Shown: positions 9,037 to 19,309, counted from the stretch's first letter. The stretch: 64,000 bases of DNA from Yersinia proxima (GCF_902170785.1 NZ_CABHYG010000001.1:269745-333744), one strand, 5' to 3'. Notes: a model not told the origin generated them from the letters alone. Numbers and translations: made by a program.

Positions 9037-10177
9037 CGGTATACCAATGTCGTTATCATACATCGGGTAATGATACTAAATACCCTGAAGTTAAAGAGAT
9101 CACTTTAATAAAACTCTCAAGATGTATATTGGGATAGTAGGTTATTTAATAAAGTGTGAGTTTTATATACTAAATTAACCAGTTTTATTTACGTTATTTT
9201 AGATGAAAAGAGAATAATCAGTTTAAGCATCAGTAAATTCCCACGTTACTTTCATCAACATAGTCTTGCAAACTGTCAGATATTTCAACATGAAACATCA
9301 GACTTTCTAATGCCACCATTAAGAAAAGTCGATATTTTCTTTATTTAAATTAACTAGTTATGCTGGTGTTTTATCCTGTTATATTGGGTTAATTTAAAAT
9401 GAAACACTATTGGTTGGTTATTTGGCAGCGTTAGATTGTAATGATTTCCGTTAAGGAGAATGTAAAAATTAAAAGTTAACCATTTTGTAACAAATGTAAG
9501 GCAAACTTAAATGAAATCTAAATGAAATCTAAATAATGACTATCAGATTACATGCATTATTGATTTTTTATGCAGGCATGACTATGCGTAAGGATATAAA
9601 GAATGGCTTATAACTTTGTTTCATAAAAATCAAAATGCAGGCTGTAAATGCCGCGATTATCTGATTTTTTGTTTTTGGTTAAGGGAGCCAGGATGGGGGG
9701 CTTGGACATGAATGAATAGTTTTTTATTTAAGAAATTGACTATTTTTTTCACAAAAGAAAATGTTAGTAACATATTGAATTAATTGATTATTTTTATATT
9801 TATTTTAGTGCTTAATCATTAAGCATAGTTGATGGGGGTATAGCATGCAACTTGACGCTAGTTATATTTTTATAAGCATCATTGATGACAGGAACATATT
9901 GAAATCATCCTAAGTCACACGTATTTTAAAAAAAGATTTCTATGCTAATGAAATGGCTTTTATTCAGTGAATTAAACTGGTTTGTTTTTTATTGAATATA
10001 CGAAATGATGACCTGGATCACTATTAGAAAATTCTGATGTGTGTGATAATTTTTGCAACAATTTACATATTGTAAGATTTGGTCTACTTTCCGGACATTA
10101 TGCAATAGTTTTAAAGGAAGCTATGATAACTATGTATTTATATCGCTAAGTGGGTCCAGGTGAATCTGTTTGTGGGA
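9037..10177. other. Long AT-rich stretch without a recognisable gene
   Basis: About 1.1 kb of strongly AT-rich sequence upstream of the arginine antiporter gene. No ORF of useful size is present on either strand. I see a short tandem repeat (AAATGAAATCT twice near 9509-9531) and a 23-codon ORF at 9845-9913 preceded by GGGGG, which is too short to call. It could be a silenced (H-NS bound) promoter region, the remnant of a lost gene, or the site of a small RNA. Confidence 0.4.
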
Positions 10178-10304
10178 TATACCTGTCATACTTCAAGTTG
10201 CATGTGCGTTGGCTGCGCTTAATCACCCGAATCACTTGCTCATGTAAGCTCATCGGGACTCTCTCGCTTGCCACCTTCCTGTAACTCGAATTATTTAGGG
10301 TATA
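10178..10304 (-). repeat. ERIC repeat
   Basis: A full-length ERIC of about 127 bp. TATACCTGTCATACTTCAAG is at the left, the central GAATCACTTGCTCATGTAAG palindrome in the middle, and AACTCGAATTATTTAGGGTA at the right. It lies 48 bp before the antiporter start codon, so it may be in the 5' leader. Confidence 0.92.
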
Positions 10305-10352
10305 GGCAGAATTTACATTTAACTTAATTTATCCAACGTCATTGAGAACATC

Positions 10353-11861
10353 ATGGCCAATTCATCTACGAATAAATTATCTTTACCGGCCCTAACTTCT
10401 TTAGTGGTCGGCTCAATGATCGGTGCCGGTATATTCTCGTTACCAGCAACGTTCGGCAGGGCAACAGGTGGTTTTGGTGCACTCATTGCCTGGTGTATCG
10501 CTGGTGGTGGGATGTTAATGCTGGCTTTTGTTTTTCAAACATTAGCTCAGCGTAAACCTAATCTGGATTCCGGTGTATTCATATACGCAAAAGAGGGGTT
10601 TGGTGATTATCTTGGTTTTGCATCTGCATTAGGTTTTTGGGCCGGTACTTGTATTGGTAACGTTTCTTATTTTGTTCTGATCAAATCCACATTAGGGGCG
10701 TTCTTCCCTATATTTGGTGACGGTAATACCATTCCTGCGGTATTAGTGGCCTCGGTTATTCTATGGGGATTCCATATCCTGATATTGCGAGGTGTCAAAG
10801 AGGCGGCGGCGATTAATACCATTGCCACCTTCGCAAAAATAATCCCCATTTTTATCTTCGTCATCGTACTGATTTTTGCCTTTAAAGGTGATGTGTTCGC
10901 ACTGAACTTCTGGGGCACGCCAGATGTAGTTAAGAGTGTTGATTTATCCCACCTGAATGACTACGGCTATGTTGGTCATGCAGCGGCGGTCATGCCAGCG
11001 GTTGTTGAACCTGAATCTCTCTTCTCCCAAGTTCGTAGCACCATGTTGGTGACGGTCTTTGTGTTCCTGGGTATTGAAGGCGCGAGTGTGTATTCGCGTT
11101 ACGCCAAAGAACGTAGCCATGTTGGTATTGCCACGGTTCTGGGCTTTATTGGTGTGCTGTGCTTGTTGGTATTAATCACCATGTTGTCTTACGGTGTGCT
11201 GTTGCGTCCTGATTTGGCGGCATTACGTCAGCCATCCATGGCCGGGGTTTTGGAAGCCATAGTCGGGCGCTGGGGAGCGATCTTTATCAGCGTGGGCCTG
11301 ATTATCTCAGTATTGGGTGCGTATTTATCCTGGTCACTATTGGCTGCGGAAGTGCTGTTCTCGGCAGCGAAAAGCAAAAGCATGCCAAAAATATTTGGTA
11401 CTGAAAACAGCAATGCGGTTCCTTCAGCGGCGGTATGGCTGACCAATATCTTTATTCAAGTGTTCTTAATTCTGACACTGTTTACTGATTATGCTTTCCA
11501 ACTGGCACTGGAGTTAACCAGCTCATTAACCCTGATCCCTTATCTGTTGGTGGGCGCTTACGGACTAAAACTGGCCTGGACCGGTGAAACTTACGAAACC
11601 AATGCTCGTGGGCACAGAAAAGATCTCATCTTTGCCCTTATTGCCACTTTCTATTCCGCACTGATGATTTATGCCGGTGGTCTGAAATACTTGCTGCTGT
11701 CGGCCATCATTTACGGCCCAGGTACGATTTTGTATCTGATTGCCAAACGTGAACAGCATCAGAAAGCGTTTAATACCTACGAAAGAATACTGTTTATCGT
11801 TCTTATTGTGGCTGCGGTTGCTGCGATTTATAGCATTGCCACTGGAATCATCACCATATAA
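10353..11861 (+). CDS. arcD: Arginine/ornithine antiporter-like APC-family transporter (ArcD type)
   Basis: Inner-membrane amino-acid antiporter of 502 residues with about 12-13 helices. Helix 1 has the APC motif VGSMIGAGIFSLPATFG near residue 17-33, as in ArcD/YdgI, AdiC and related exchangers. Sixteen bases separate it from arginine deiminase, so the pair forms an operon and the transporter probably brings in arginine. The usual counter-substrate, ornithine, needs ArcB, which is absent here; exchange for citrulline is the likelier alternative. The start ATG at 10353 follows a weak ribosome site. Gene symbol is by family and neighbour. Confidence 0.85.
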   Translation: MANSSTNKLSLPALTSLVVGSMIGAGIFSLPATFGRATGGFGALIAWCIAGGGMLMLAFVFQTLAQRKPNLDSGVFIYAKEGFGDYLGFASALGFWAGTCIGNVSYFVLIKSTLGAFFPIFGDGNTIPAVLVASVILWGFHILILRGVKEAAAINTIATFAKIIPIFIFVIVLIFAFKGDVFALNFWGTPDVVKSVDLSHLNDYGYVGHAAAVMPAVVEPESLFSQVRSTMLVTVFVFLGIEGASVYSRYAKERSHVGIATVLGFIGVLCLLVLITMLSYGVLLRPDLAALRQPSMAGVLEAIVGRWGAIFISVGLIISVLGAYLSWSLLAAEVLFSAAKSKSMPKIFGTENSNAVPSAAVWLTNIFIQVFLILTLFTDYAFQLALELTSSLTLIPYLLVGAYGLKLAWTGETYETNARGHRKDLIFALIATFYSALMIYAGGLKYLLLSAIIYGPGTILYLIAKREQHQKAFNTYERILFIVLIVAAVAAIYSIATGIITI

Positions 11862-11876
11862 TTTATTGGAGTTCTT

Positions 11877-13160
11877 ATGTCAGATAAAGCTAAGAAAACT
11901 CACACCAAACCCAAATTTGGTGTTCACTCTGAAGTTGGCCAGTTGCATAAAGTTATGGTCTGCGCACCTGGGCGTGCCCATAACCGCCTGACCCCCAGTA
12001 ATTGTGATGAATTATTATTTGATGATGTTCTGTGGGTTGAAAGAGCCAAACGCGACCATTTTGATTTTATGACCAAAATGCGCGAACGTGGTGTTGATGT
12101 AGTGGAGATGCATAATCTGCTGGCTGAAACCGTGGCAATTCCTGCGGCCAAAAAGTGGATTCTGGATCAGCAAATTGTACCAAATGAAGTGTCACTGGGT
12201 ATTTTGCAAGAAACCCGCAATTATCTGGAAAGCCTGGAGCCGCGCTTGTTAGCTGAAGTGCTGATTGGCGGTTTATCTACCACTGAACTCCATAAAGATG
12301 GCAAATGCGACAAAGAAGAGTTGAAGCTGATCCGCGAGGCGGTTGGCATTACGGAATATCTGCTTCCGCCGCTGCCCAATACCCTTTACACCCGCGATAC
12401 CACTTGCTGGATTTATGGCGGCGTAACTCTGAATCCGCTGTATTGGCCAGCACGTCATGAAGAAACCATTCTGACCACGGCTATCTATAAATTCCATCCG
12501 GACTTTGGCGACGCCAATGTGAAGGTGTGGTGGGGCGACCCAACACAGCATCACGGCAGCGCGACATTAGAAGGTGGCGATGTGATGCCAATTGGCAACA
12601 AAACCGTGCTCATCGGTATGAGTGAGCGCACCTCTCATCAGGCTATCACTCAGTTGGCTCAGTCACTGTTTAAAAACAGCGAAGGCCAAGTTGAACGCGT
12701 GATGATTGCCGCTATGCCAAAATTGCGTGCTGCCATGCATCTGGATACCGTGTTCACTTTCTGCGACCGCGATGTGGTTACTCTTTATCCGGCGATTGTT
12801 AATCAGATTCAAACCTTCTCATTGCGCCCAGATAATGGCCCAACTGGCATTAAATTAAGCCGCGATAAAGGCACATTTGTTGAAGCGGTGGCCGGTGCAT
12901 TGAACCTGAAAAAACTGCGGGTAGTTGAGACTGAAGGTAATGATTACGACACCGAGCGCCAACAGTGGGACAGCGGTAATAACATGGTTGCGCTTTCGCC
13001 AGGGGTAGTGTTGGCTTACGACCGTAATACCAAAACCAACACCCAACTACGTAAAGAAGGGGTGGAAGTGATTGAGATTGTCGGCAGTGAGTTAGGTCGC
13101 GGACGTGGCGGCGGTCATTGTATGACTTGTCCAATCATCCGGGATGCCGTTGATTACTAA
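11877..13160 (+). CDS. arcA: Arginine deiminase
   Basis: Hydrolyses arginine to citrulline and ammonia in the cytoplasm. The sequence has the N-terminal [25 protein letters not shown] block, the [13 protein letters not shown] and [23 protein letters not shown] motifs, [12 protein letters not shown], and the catalytic Cys near residue 415 in [17 protein letters not shown]. At 427 residues it is slightly longer than typical ArcA because of an N-terminal Lys-rich extension. It follows the antiporter with a GGAG ribosome site. No arcB (ornithine carbamoyltransferase) or arcC (carbamate kinase) follows, so ATP cannot be made from citrulline through this locus alone; ammonia release for acid resistance is a plausible role. 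Confidence 0.95.
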   Translation: MSDKAKKTHTKPKFGVHSEVGQLHKVMVCAPGRAHNRLTPSNCDELLFDDVLWVERAKRDHFDFMTKMRERGVDVVEMHNLLAETVAIPAAKKWILDQQIVPNEVSLGILQETRNYLESLEPRLLAEVLIGGLSTTELHKDGKCDKEELKLIREAVGITEYLLPPLPNTLYTRDTTCWIYGGVTLNPLYWPARHEETILTTAIYKFHPDFGDANVKVWWGDPTQHHGSATLEGGDVMPIGNKTVLIGMSERTSHQAITQLAQSLFKNSEGQVERVMIAAMPKLRAAMHLDTVFTFCDRDVVTLYPAIVNQIQTFSLRPDNGPTGIKLSRDKGTFVEAVAGALNLKKLRVVETEGNDYDTERQQWDSGNNMVALSPGVVLAYDRNTKTNTQLRKEGVEVIEIVGSELGRGRGGGHCMTCPIIRDAVDY

Positions 13161-13163
13161 TTC

Positions 13164-13351
13164 CCTTCGGCCTTGAAGCCACAGGGTTGTTAGCTGCACG
13201 CACTTACCCGAATCACTTACATGGGTAAGCTCATCGGGATGCGTTTGCTGGCTGCCTACCTGTGGCTCCAATGACTTTGGGAACATCCTTCGGCCTTGAA
13301 GTCACAGGGTTGTTAGCTGCCGCCTACTACAACTCGAATTATTTAGGGATA
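13164..13351 (-). repeat. Degenerate ERIC-related composite repeat
   Basis: It begins four bases after the arcA stop. CCTTCGGCCTTGAAG(C/T)CACAGGG followed by TTGTTAGCTGC occurs twice (13164-13197 and 13287-13320). Between the copies is an ERIC centre (ACCCGAATCACTTACATGGG with AAGCTCATCGGG), and after the second copy an ERIC end (CAACTCGAATTATTTAGGG). It looks like an ERIC into which another short repeat was copied. From 13352 to 13641 I see no gene or clear signal. Confidence 0.7.
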
Positions 13352-13641
13352 GCGCGGTTGCTCTTAAAAAAATAGCTGATAGTGAGTAGCAGAGTAGCGC
13401 TATTTCGCTATTGGCTATTTGTCCGTTAACTTATCTTTATTTTTCACGCAAATAACACTACCCATTTTAGTGCTAATTGTGCTGATCTACTTTTAGGGAT
13501 ATTTACAGGGGGATTATTAATCACACTTTTAAAAAAACTGGTGCGTGGTATGCCACAGAAAAATGGCGCAGAAAACAGATACAACAGTGTGAATAACTAA
13601 TCTGCAATAACTTTGAAAATCTGACTCAACGAGATCTTATA

Positions 13642-14724
13642 GTGAAGATAAAAACAGTCGTCACCTTGCTATTAACGTTTCTTCTCGCTGCTTGCGACAG
13701 AACTCCCCCAGAAGTCGTGGAAAGTGTGCGTCCGGTAAAAATATTTACCGTGGAAGACAGTGGACAAAATGGGACTCGTTATTTCCCTGCGCGGCTACAA
13801 GCGGGCGATGAAACGCAACTCTCCTTTAAACGTAGCGGGCAACTACAACAACTGCTGGTTCGGGAAGGTGAGCAGGTGAAGAAGGGCCAGGTAATTGCTA
13901 AGTTGAATGATACTGATCTGACTCTGCGCGTCAGGGATCGTCAGTCCACCTTCAACCTGGCACGAGATCAGTTTAATCGTTTCAATACATTGCAAGGTCA
14001 AAGGGCTGTCTCACGCGCTGAGCTAGATGTTCGCCGCGCCGAGATGGAATCTGCTCGTGCAGCATTGGAAATTGCGCAAAAAGAACTCAGTGATGCCACG
14101 ATTACCGCCCCGTTCGATGGCATTATCGCCAATGTTAATGCGCGAAACCATCAGGTCATGGCTCCAGGCCAGCCGGTGGCAACTCTAAGCGCATTGGATA
14201 CGCTGGATGTCGTTTTCAGTGTGCCAGAACGCCTGTTTACCACTCTCGACATTAGCAACCGCAACTACAAACCAACGGTATTACTTAATCATCTGCCGGG
14301 GCGTGAATTTGTTGCGGAATATAAAGAACATACCACCTCAACCACCTCAGCTTCCCAGACTTTCCAGGTGACACTCACCATGAAGCGCCCGCCAGATATG
14401 CCATTGCTTTCTGGTATCAGTGGCCGGGTCAGAATCAACTCTGGCAATTTGTCTGGTACTGACCACCCGACTATTGTCGTACCCGTCGAAGCGGTATTTA
14501 ACCCTGACAGTACCCAGTTGAATGATGCGCGCGTTTGGGTCATCAAGAATGATGATGGCCAGATGCATGTTGAAGAGCGCAATGTGCAAGTGGGTCAGCT
14601 GACAGCGAACGGCATTCAAATCACTTCTGGATTGGCAGATGGTGAGCAAATTGTCGCAGCTGGCACCGGTGAGCTTCGTCCTAATCAAGTTGTTCGGGCT
14701 TGGGTACGTGAGCGGGGTCTCTAA
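13642..14724 (+). CDS. RND efflux periplasmic adaptor (membrane fusion lipoprotein)
   Basis: Periplasmic adaptor that would link the RND pump at 14724 to an outer-membrane channel. The N-terminal lipobox LLAAC near residue 18 predicts a lipoprotein. A biotinyl-lipoyl-like region (SFKRSGQLQQLLVREGEQVKKGQVIAKL), a helical hairpin at about residues 95-150 and the second lipoyl half (ATITAPFDGIIANVNARNHQ) follow in the usual order. At 360 residues it has normal length. The start is GTG at 13642 with a weak ribosome site. Its stop overlaps the pump ATG by one base (TAATG). No regulator or outer-membrane factor gene is adjacent, so TolC is the likely partner. Confidence 0.88.
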   Translation: MKIKTVVTLLLTFLLAACDRTPPEVVESVRPVKIFTVEDSGQNGTRYFPARLQAGDETQLSFKRSGQLQQLLVREGEQVKKGQVIAKLNDTDLTLRVRDRQSTFNLARDQFNRFNTLQGQRAVSRAELDVRRAEMESARAALEIAQKELSDATITAPFDGIIANVNARNHQVMAPGQPVATLSALDTLDVVFSVPERLFTTLDISNRNYKPTVLLNHLPGREFVAEYKEHTTSTTSASQTFQVTLTMKRPPDMPLLSGISGRVRINSGNLSGTDHPTIVVPVEAVFNPDSTQLNDARVWVIKNDDGQMHVEERNVQVGQLTANGIQITSGLADGEQIVAAGTGELRPNQVVRAWVRERGL

Positions 14725-17700
14725 TGAAGCTGCTTGATAATTATATCAATAATAGTACCCGTATCTGGTTAACGATTCTGTTGCTGGGTGTTGGGGGTAT
14801 TATTGCCTATCTCAATATAGGCAGGCTGGAAGATCCAGCCTTTACCATCAAAACGGCAGTCGTTGTCACCCGCTATGATGGCGCGTCGGCACAACAGGTT
14901 GAAGAAGAAGTGACGTTACCGCTGGAGAATGCCATTCAGGAACTCTCTTATGTCGATGACGTCACCTCCATTTCCAGTGCGGGCTTATCGCAAATTACTA
15001 TCAATATTCGTGCGCAATATGGGGCGAATGAGTTACCGCAAATCTGGGATGAATTGCGGCGTAAGATAAATGATAACAGTGTGCGGCTGCCACCGGGGGC
15101 CAGTGCGCCGATGGTCAATGACGATTTTGGCGATGTGTACGGCTTCTTCTTCTCTCTCACCGGCGATGGCTACAGTAATCAGGATTTACGCAACTTTGCC
15201 GAGCAATTACGGCGTGAGTTGGTACTGGTGCCGGGGGTCGGTAAAGTAGGGATTGTCGGCATTTTACCTGAAGAAGTTCAGGTGGAGATTTCTCGCGCCC
15301 AGATGACCGCCGCAGGTATTACGCCACAACAGCTATCCGACTTGCTGGCTCGTCAGAATGTGGTGTCCGATGCCGGCCAACTACAGGTGGGGAGTGAGTC
15401 GATTCGCTTGCACCCAACCGGCGAATTCCAGAGTGTGCAAGAGCTGGGGAACTTACTGGTCAGTCAGCCCGGTAGCCCAAAAAGCGTTTATTTACGTGAC
15501 ATCGCGACAGTGACGCAAGGTTTTGGTCATTCACCGACCAATATATACCGCGCTAACGGTAAGCCTGCGTTGGCGTTGGGGATCTCATTTGCCCCGAACG
15601 TCAACGTGGTAAATGTGGGTAATGCCATTAAAGCTCGACTGGCGCAGTTAGAAGGTGAACGCCCGTCAGGTATGCATATCAACGTGTTTTATGACCAGTC
15701 CCATGAAGTAGAGGGGGCGGTCAACGGCTTTATCCTTAACTTCCTGCTGGCTCTGCTCATTGTTGTTGTCACTTTGCTTATCTTTATGGGGGTGCGCAGC
15801 GGTGTGGTGATTGCCATCTCGCTGGCACTGAACGTACTCGGCACCTTGCTCATTATGTGGCTGTTTAATATCGAGCTACAGCGAGTGTCGCTAGGAGCGC
15901 TAATTATCGCGCTAAGTATGTTGGTAGATAATGCCATTGTGGTGGTGGAAGGGGTTGTGGTGGGCCGCCAGCGCGGCGAAAGTCTCTCGACGGCGATCGG
16001 CAATGTCGTGAAGCGTTCCATGATGCCGTTGTTAGGCGCAACCATTATTGCCATTTTGGCCTTTGCCCCGATTGGCCTGTCCAACGATGCAACTGGTGAA
16101 TATTGTAAATCGCTATTCCAGGTGCTGTTAATCTCGCTGATGTTGAGCTGGATTACCGCACTGACGCTGACGCCGGTATTTTCTAAGTGGGCATTCCAGA
16201 ACCAAAAGCCTGCGAAGGTGGATGAGGATAAACCGGCTAAGCAACCTTATGATGGCTGGTTGTTCCGCTATTATCGGGTGGTATTGAATAAATTACTGCA
16301 ATACCGAGCAGTCACTTTGGTCTTGTTGGCGGCGATGTTAGTAGCATCGGTCGTGGGCTTTGGTAACGTTCGCCAGAGCTTCTTCCCACCGTCTAACACA
16401 CCTATCTTCTTTGTTGATATTTGGCTGCCGTATGGCACAGATATCAGTTATACCGAAGGAGTGGCGGATAAGGTTGAGCAGTACATCAAGCAGCAAAAAG
16501 GGGTGGCTGACACCATGGCGACAATCGGTCAGGGCGCGATGCGCTTTATGCTGACTTATAACGCCCAGCGTCATTATCCTAACTATGCGCAGGTGATGGT
16601 TCGAACCGAGCAGCTAGACCAAATTCCGGGTTTGATTGATGAAATCGAAGCCTATATGCATGACGAATACCCACAAGTGGATGCGCAGATAAAACGCATC
16701 ATGTTCGGGCCGTCAAACAACAGCTCGATTGAAGCCCGCTTTATTGGCCCTGATCCTGAGGTGCTGCGTTCTCTGGCCGCTCAGGCGGAAAAAGCGATCA
16801 TTGCCGATCCGATGGCCGATGGTGCAAGGCATGACTGGCAAGATCGTAGCAAAATGATCCGACCTCAATTCTCTGATTATCTGGGCCGCGAGCTGGGTGT
16901 GGATAAACGCGAGGTTGATGGCACCTTGCGCATGAGCTTTGGTGGCTTGCCGGTTGGCTTATACCGCGATGGAACGCGCCTGATGCCGATTGTATTACGC
17001 ACACCGGATTCCGAGCGGCTCAATGCTGAACGACTCAATGATGTGATGGTCTGGAGTCAGGCACGGCAGGCCTTTATCCCGATCGATAACGTCGTGACCA
17101 GTTTTGAGACTGAGTGGGAAGATCCGCTTATCATGCGGCTGGATCGCAAACGGACATTGACGGTGCAAACTGATCCAACTCAGCAAGGGGGCGAAACCTC
17201 GGCTGAGTTATTACAGCGCATCAGACCAGGGGTTGAGTCTATTCAATTGCCGCGCGGCTATGAACTTGAATGGGGCGGTGACTACGAAAGTACCAAAGAA
17301 GCACAACGGGGTATTTTCATCAGTTTGCCGATAGCATTCCTGATTATGTTTGTAGTGACCGTCTTGATGTTTAGCTCTGTGCGTAACGCGCTGGCTATCT
17401 GGCTGACGGTGCCATTAGCACTGATTGGTGTGACTGTGGGCTTCTTGCTCACCGGTATTCCATTTGGTTTTATGGCGCTATTGGGGCTATTGAGTCTGAG
17501 TGGGATGTTGATACGTAACGGCATTGTGTTGGTGGAAGAAATTGGCCTCCAGCGGCAGGAAAAACCACTGCGTGATGCCATTATTGATGCTTCCACTGCG
17601 CGTTTGCGCCCTATCATGTTAACCGCATTTACCACGGTCTTGGGGCTGGCCCCGCTGCTCAGCGATGCTTTCTTCCAGAGCATGGCGGTGGTGATTATGT

Positions 17701-17810
17701 TCGGTCTGGGCTTTGCAACTGTACTGACCCTACTGGTGTTGCCAGTGATATATAGCTGTATGAACCCGGAACCAAAAGAAAAGGCGCATGATGAGCCAGT
17801 CAGTGAATAA
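14724..17810 (+). CDS. RND-family efflux pump, inner-membrane transporter
   Basis: A 1028-residue proton-driven pump of the HAE1/AcrB superfamily with helix 1 at the N-terminus, two large periplasmic loops, and helix groups at about residues 335-490 and 870-1015. The helix-4 motif reads LSMLVDNAIVVVEG, with Asp-Asn where AcrB has Asp-Asp, so one of the two usual proton-relay acids is replaced. The 5' end is coupled to the adaptor gene. A clear terminator follows. Substrate cannot be read from sequence; similarity to drug and solvent exporters is general only. Confidence 0.9.
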   Translation: MKLLDNYINNSTRIWLTILLLGVGGIIAYLNIGRLEDPAFTIKTAVVVTRYDGASAQQVEEEVTLPLENAIQELSYVDDVTSISSAGLSQITINIRAQYGANELPQIWDELRRKINDNSVRLPPGASAPMVNDDFGDVYGFFFSLTGDGYSNQDLRNFAEQLRRELVLVPGVGKVGIVGILPEEVQVEISRAQMTAAGITPQQLSDLLARQNVVSDAGQLQVGSESIRLHPTGEFQSVQELGNLLVSQPGSPKSVYLRDIATVTQGFGHSPTNIYRANGKPALALGISFAPNVNVVNVGNAIKARLAQLEGERPSGMHINVFYDQSHEVEGAVNGFILNFLLALLIVVVTLLIFMGVRSGVVIAISLALNVLGTLLIMWLFNIELQRVSLGALIIALSMLVDNAIVVVEGVVVGRQRGESLSTAIGNVVKRSMMPLLGATIIAILAFAPIGLSNDATGEYCKSLFQVLLISLMLSWITALTLTPVFSKWAFQNQKPAKVDEDKPAKQPYDGWLFRYYRVVLNKLLQYRAVTLVLLAAMLVASVVGFGNVRQSFFPPSNTPIFFVDIWLPYGTDISYTEGVADKVEQYIKQQKGVADTMATIGQGAMRFMLTYNAQRHYPNYAQVMVRTEQLDQIPGLIDEIEAYMHDEYPQVDAQIKRIMFGPSNNSSIEARFIGPDPEVLRSLAAQAEKAIIADPMADGARHDWQDRSKMIRPQFSDYLGRELGVDKREVDGTLRMSFGGLPVGLYRDGTRLMPIVLRTPDSERLNAERLNDVMVWSQARQAFIPIDNVVTSFETEWEDPLIMRLDRKRTLTVQTDPTQQGGETSAELLQRIRPGVESIQLPRGYELEWGGDYESTKEAQRGIFISLPIAFLIMFVVTVLMFSSVRNALAIWLTVPLALIGVTVGFLLTGIPFGFMALLGLLSLSGMLIRNGIVLVEEIGLQRQEKPLRDAIIDASTARLRPIMLTAFTTVLGLAPLLSDAFFQSMAVVIMFGLGFATVLTLLVLPVIYSCMNPEPKEKAHDEPVSE

Positions 17811-17838
17811 CTGAGCGTTTCGTGTCTGAACTAACTTA

Positions 17839-17868
17839 AACAGCTCCATTCTTGGGGCTGTTTTTTTT
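17839..17868 (+). terminator. Rho-independent terminator after the RND operon
   Basis: Stem AACAGC(T)CC with GG(G)GCTGTT around a short loop, followed by eight T residues. Confidence 0.88.
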
Positions 17869-17958
17869 GCTTTATACCCAGTGACGCTGATTTCTCTTGA
17901 TGCTCATAAAGCATTCTGTGCACTACCTCTCTTCCTGCCCCAGGCTCTTCATTCATTC

Positions 17959-18047
17959 GTTTCACTATGAAACCTCACTGACCTAACTTGGTTTCATTTT
18001 GGAACGTTTTAACTATCGATTCTCAGCCTGTTTTTTGCGCTTATAGT
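17959..18047 (+). promoter_or_regulatory. Paired dyads and promoter candidate upstream of gldA-dhaKLM
   Basis: A perfect dyad GTTTCACTATGAAAC lies at 17959-17973 and a near-perfect one, GTTTCATTTTGGAAC, at 17991-18005; their starts are 32 bp apart, about three helix turns. A possible -10 TATAGT is at 18042-18047 with no good -35, as expected for an activator-dependent sigma-70 promoter. DhaR is the obvious candidate activator, but that is inference. The rest of 17869-18121 shows nothing else. Confidence 0.45.
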
Positions 18048-18121
18048 GGTTCCAGTTTCATCAAATTGACCCTAAAAAAAGATTCATTCTTACGTTCTCT
18101 CTTACGCTATAGGAGCAAGGT

Positions 18122-19216
18122 ATGCTGAAAGTCATTCAATCTCCGTCTAAATATATTCAAGGTGCCAATGCACTACAGTCCATTGGTGAATTTGCTAAGT
18201 TACTGGCTAATAACTACTTTATTATTGCTGATGATTTTGTGATGAAGCTAACGGCGGATGCTGTTGGCACCAGTTTGCAAGGCAGTGAGCTGGAAAATCA
18301 TTTCAGCCGTTTTAACGGTGAATGTTCCCGCCACGAAATTGAGCGCTTAACGGTTGAACTGAAAAAACACAAATGTAATGGGGTAATTGGTATCGGTGGT
18401 GGTAAAACCCTCGATACAGCTAAAGCGATTGCTCACTATCAACATATCCCAGTGATCGTGGTGCCGACCATTGCTTCTACCGATGCGCCAACCAGTGCTT
18501 TGTCAGTGATTTATACCGAACAGGGTGAGTTCGCTGAATATCTGATTTACCCAAAAAACCCAGACATCGTGCTGATGGATACCGCGATTATTGCCAAAGC
18601 GCCAGTACGTTTGCTGATCTCCGGTATGGGCGATGCGCTCTCTACTTACTTTGAAGCTCAGGCCTGTTTTGATGCCAAGGCCATCAGCATGGCGGGCGGC
18701 GCCTCAACATTAGCCGCCGTCACTCTGGCTCGTTTGTGTTACGAAACCCTGTTGGCAGAGGGCTACAAAGCCAAACTGGCTGTCGAAGCAGGGGTGGTTA
18801 CCGAAGCGGTGGAGCGCATCATCGAAGCCAATACTTATCTGAGTGGTATTGGTTTTGAAAGTAGTGGCCTGGCGGCAGCTCACGCCATTCATAACGGGTT
18901 CACTGTATTGGAAGAGTGTCATCACCTGTATCACGGTGAAAAAGTTGCTTTCGGGACACTGACCCAATTGGTATTACAGAACAGCAGCATGGAAGAGATC
19001 GAAACTGTGCTTTCATTCTGCCAACAACTCGGTTTACCAATCACATTGGCCGAAATGGGTGTTTCACAGGATATCGAACGCAAAATTCGTGCGGTCGCCG
19101 AGGCCAGCTGTGCTGAGGGTGAAACTATTCACAATATGCCGTTTGCCGTCACAGCAGACAGTGTTTATGCCGCTATTATTGTGGCTGACCGTTTAGGCCA
19201 GGCTTTCCTCAATTAA
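18122..19216 (+). CDS. gldA: Glycerol dehydrogenase GldA
   Basis: NAD-dependent, metal-dependent oxidation of glycerol to dihydroxyacetone in the cytoplasm, or the reverse. Iron-type alcohol dehydrogenase family: NAD-site GIGGGKTLDTAKA near residue 93, TIASTDAPTSALSVIY, and the metal-binding pattern with Asp in SGMGDALSTYFEA and His residues in AAHAIHNGF and YHGEKVAFGTL. Length of 364 residues matches E. coli GldA (367). It precedes dhaKLM on the same strand, which gives a complete route: glycerol to dihydroxyacetone, then PEP-dependent phosphorylation to DHAP. AGGAG ribosome site just before ATG. Confidence 0.95.
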   Translation: MLKVIQSPSKYIQGANALQSIGEFAKLLANNYFIIADDFVMKLTADAVGTSLQGSELENHFSRFNGECSRHEIERLTVELKKHKCNGVIGIGGGKTLDTAKAIAHYQHIPVIVVPTIASTDAPTSALSVIYTEQGEFAEYLIYPKNPDIVLMDTAIIAKAPVRLLISGMGDALSTYFEAQACFDAKAISMAGGASTLAAVTLARLCYETLLAEGYKAKLAVEAGVVTEAVERIIEANTYLSGIGFESSGLAAAHAIHNGFTVLEECHHLYHGEKVAFGTLTQLVLQNSSMEEIETVLSFCQQLGLPITLAEMGVSQDIERKIRAVAEASCAEGETIHNMPFAVTADSVYAAIIVADRLGQAFLN

Positions 19217-19309
19217 GTGGTTCGATAGACAAGCTAACTGACTGAGTTTGCCGGTGCCCCTCATCATCGGCAACTCTATTTCCCGGCATTCCCGTTCGCG
19301 GAGCATAAA

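Noticed and set aside
9845..9913. A 23-codon ORF in the arcD upstream region
   Set aside because: A GGGGG stretch lies before it, but no conserved features can be seen and it is too short to call.
9770..10000. ArgR-box-like AT-rich palindromes upstream of arcD
   Set aside because: Matches are weak in a very AT-rich region, where such patterns arise by chance.
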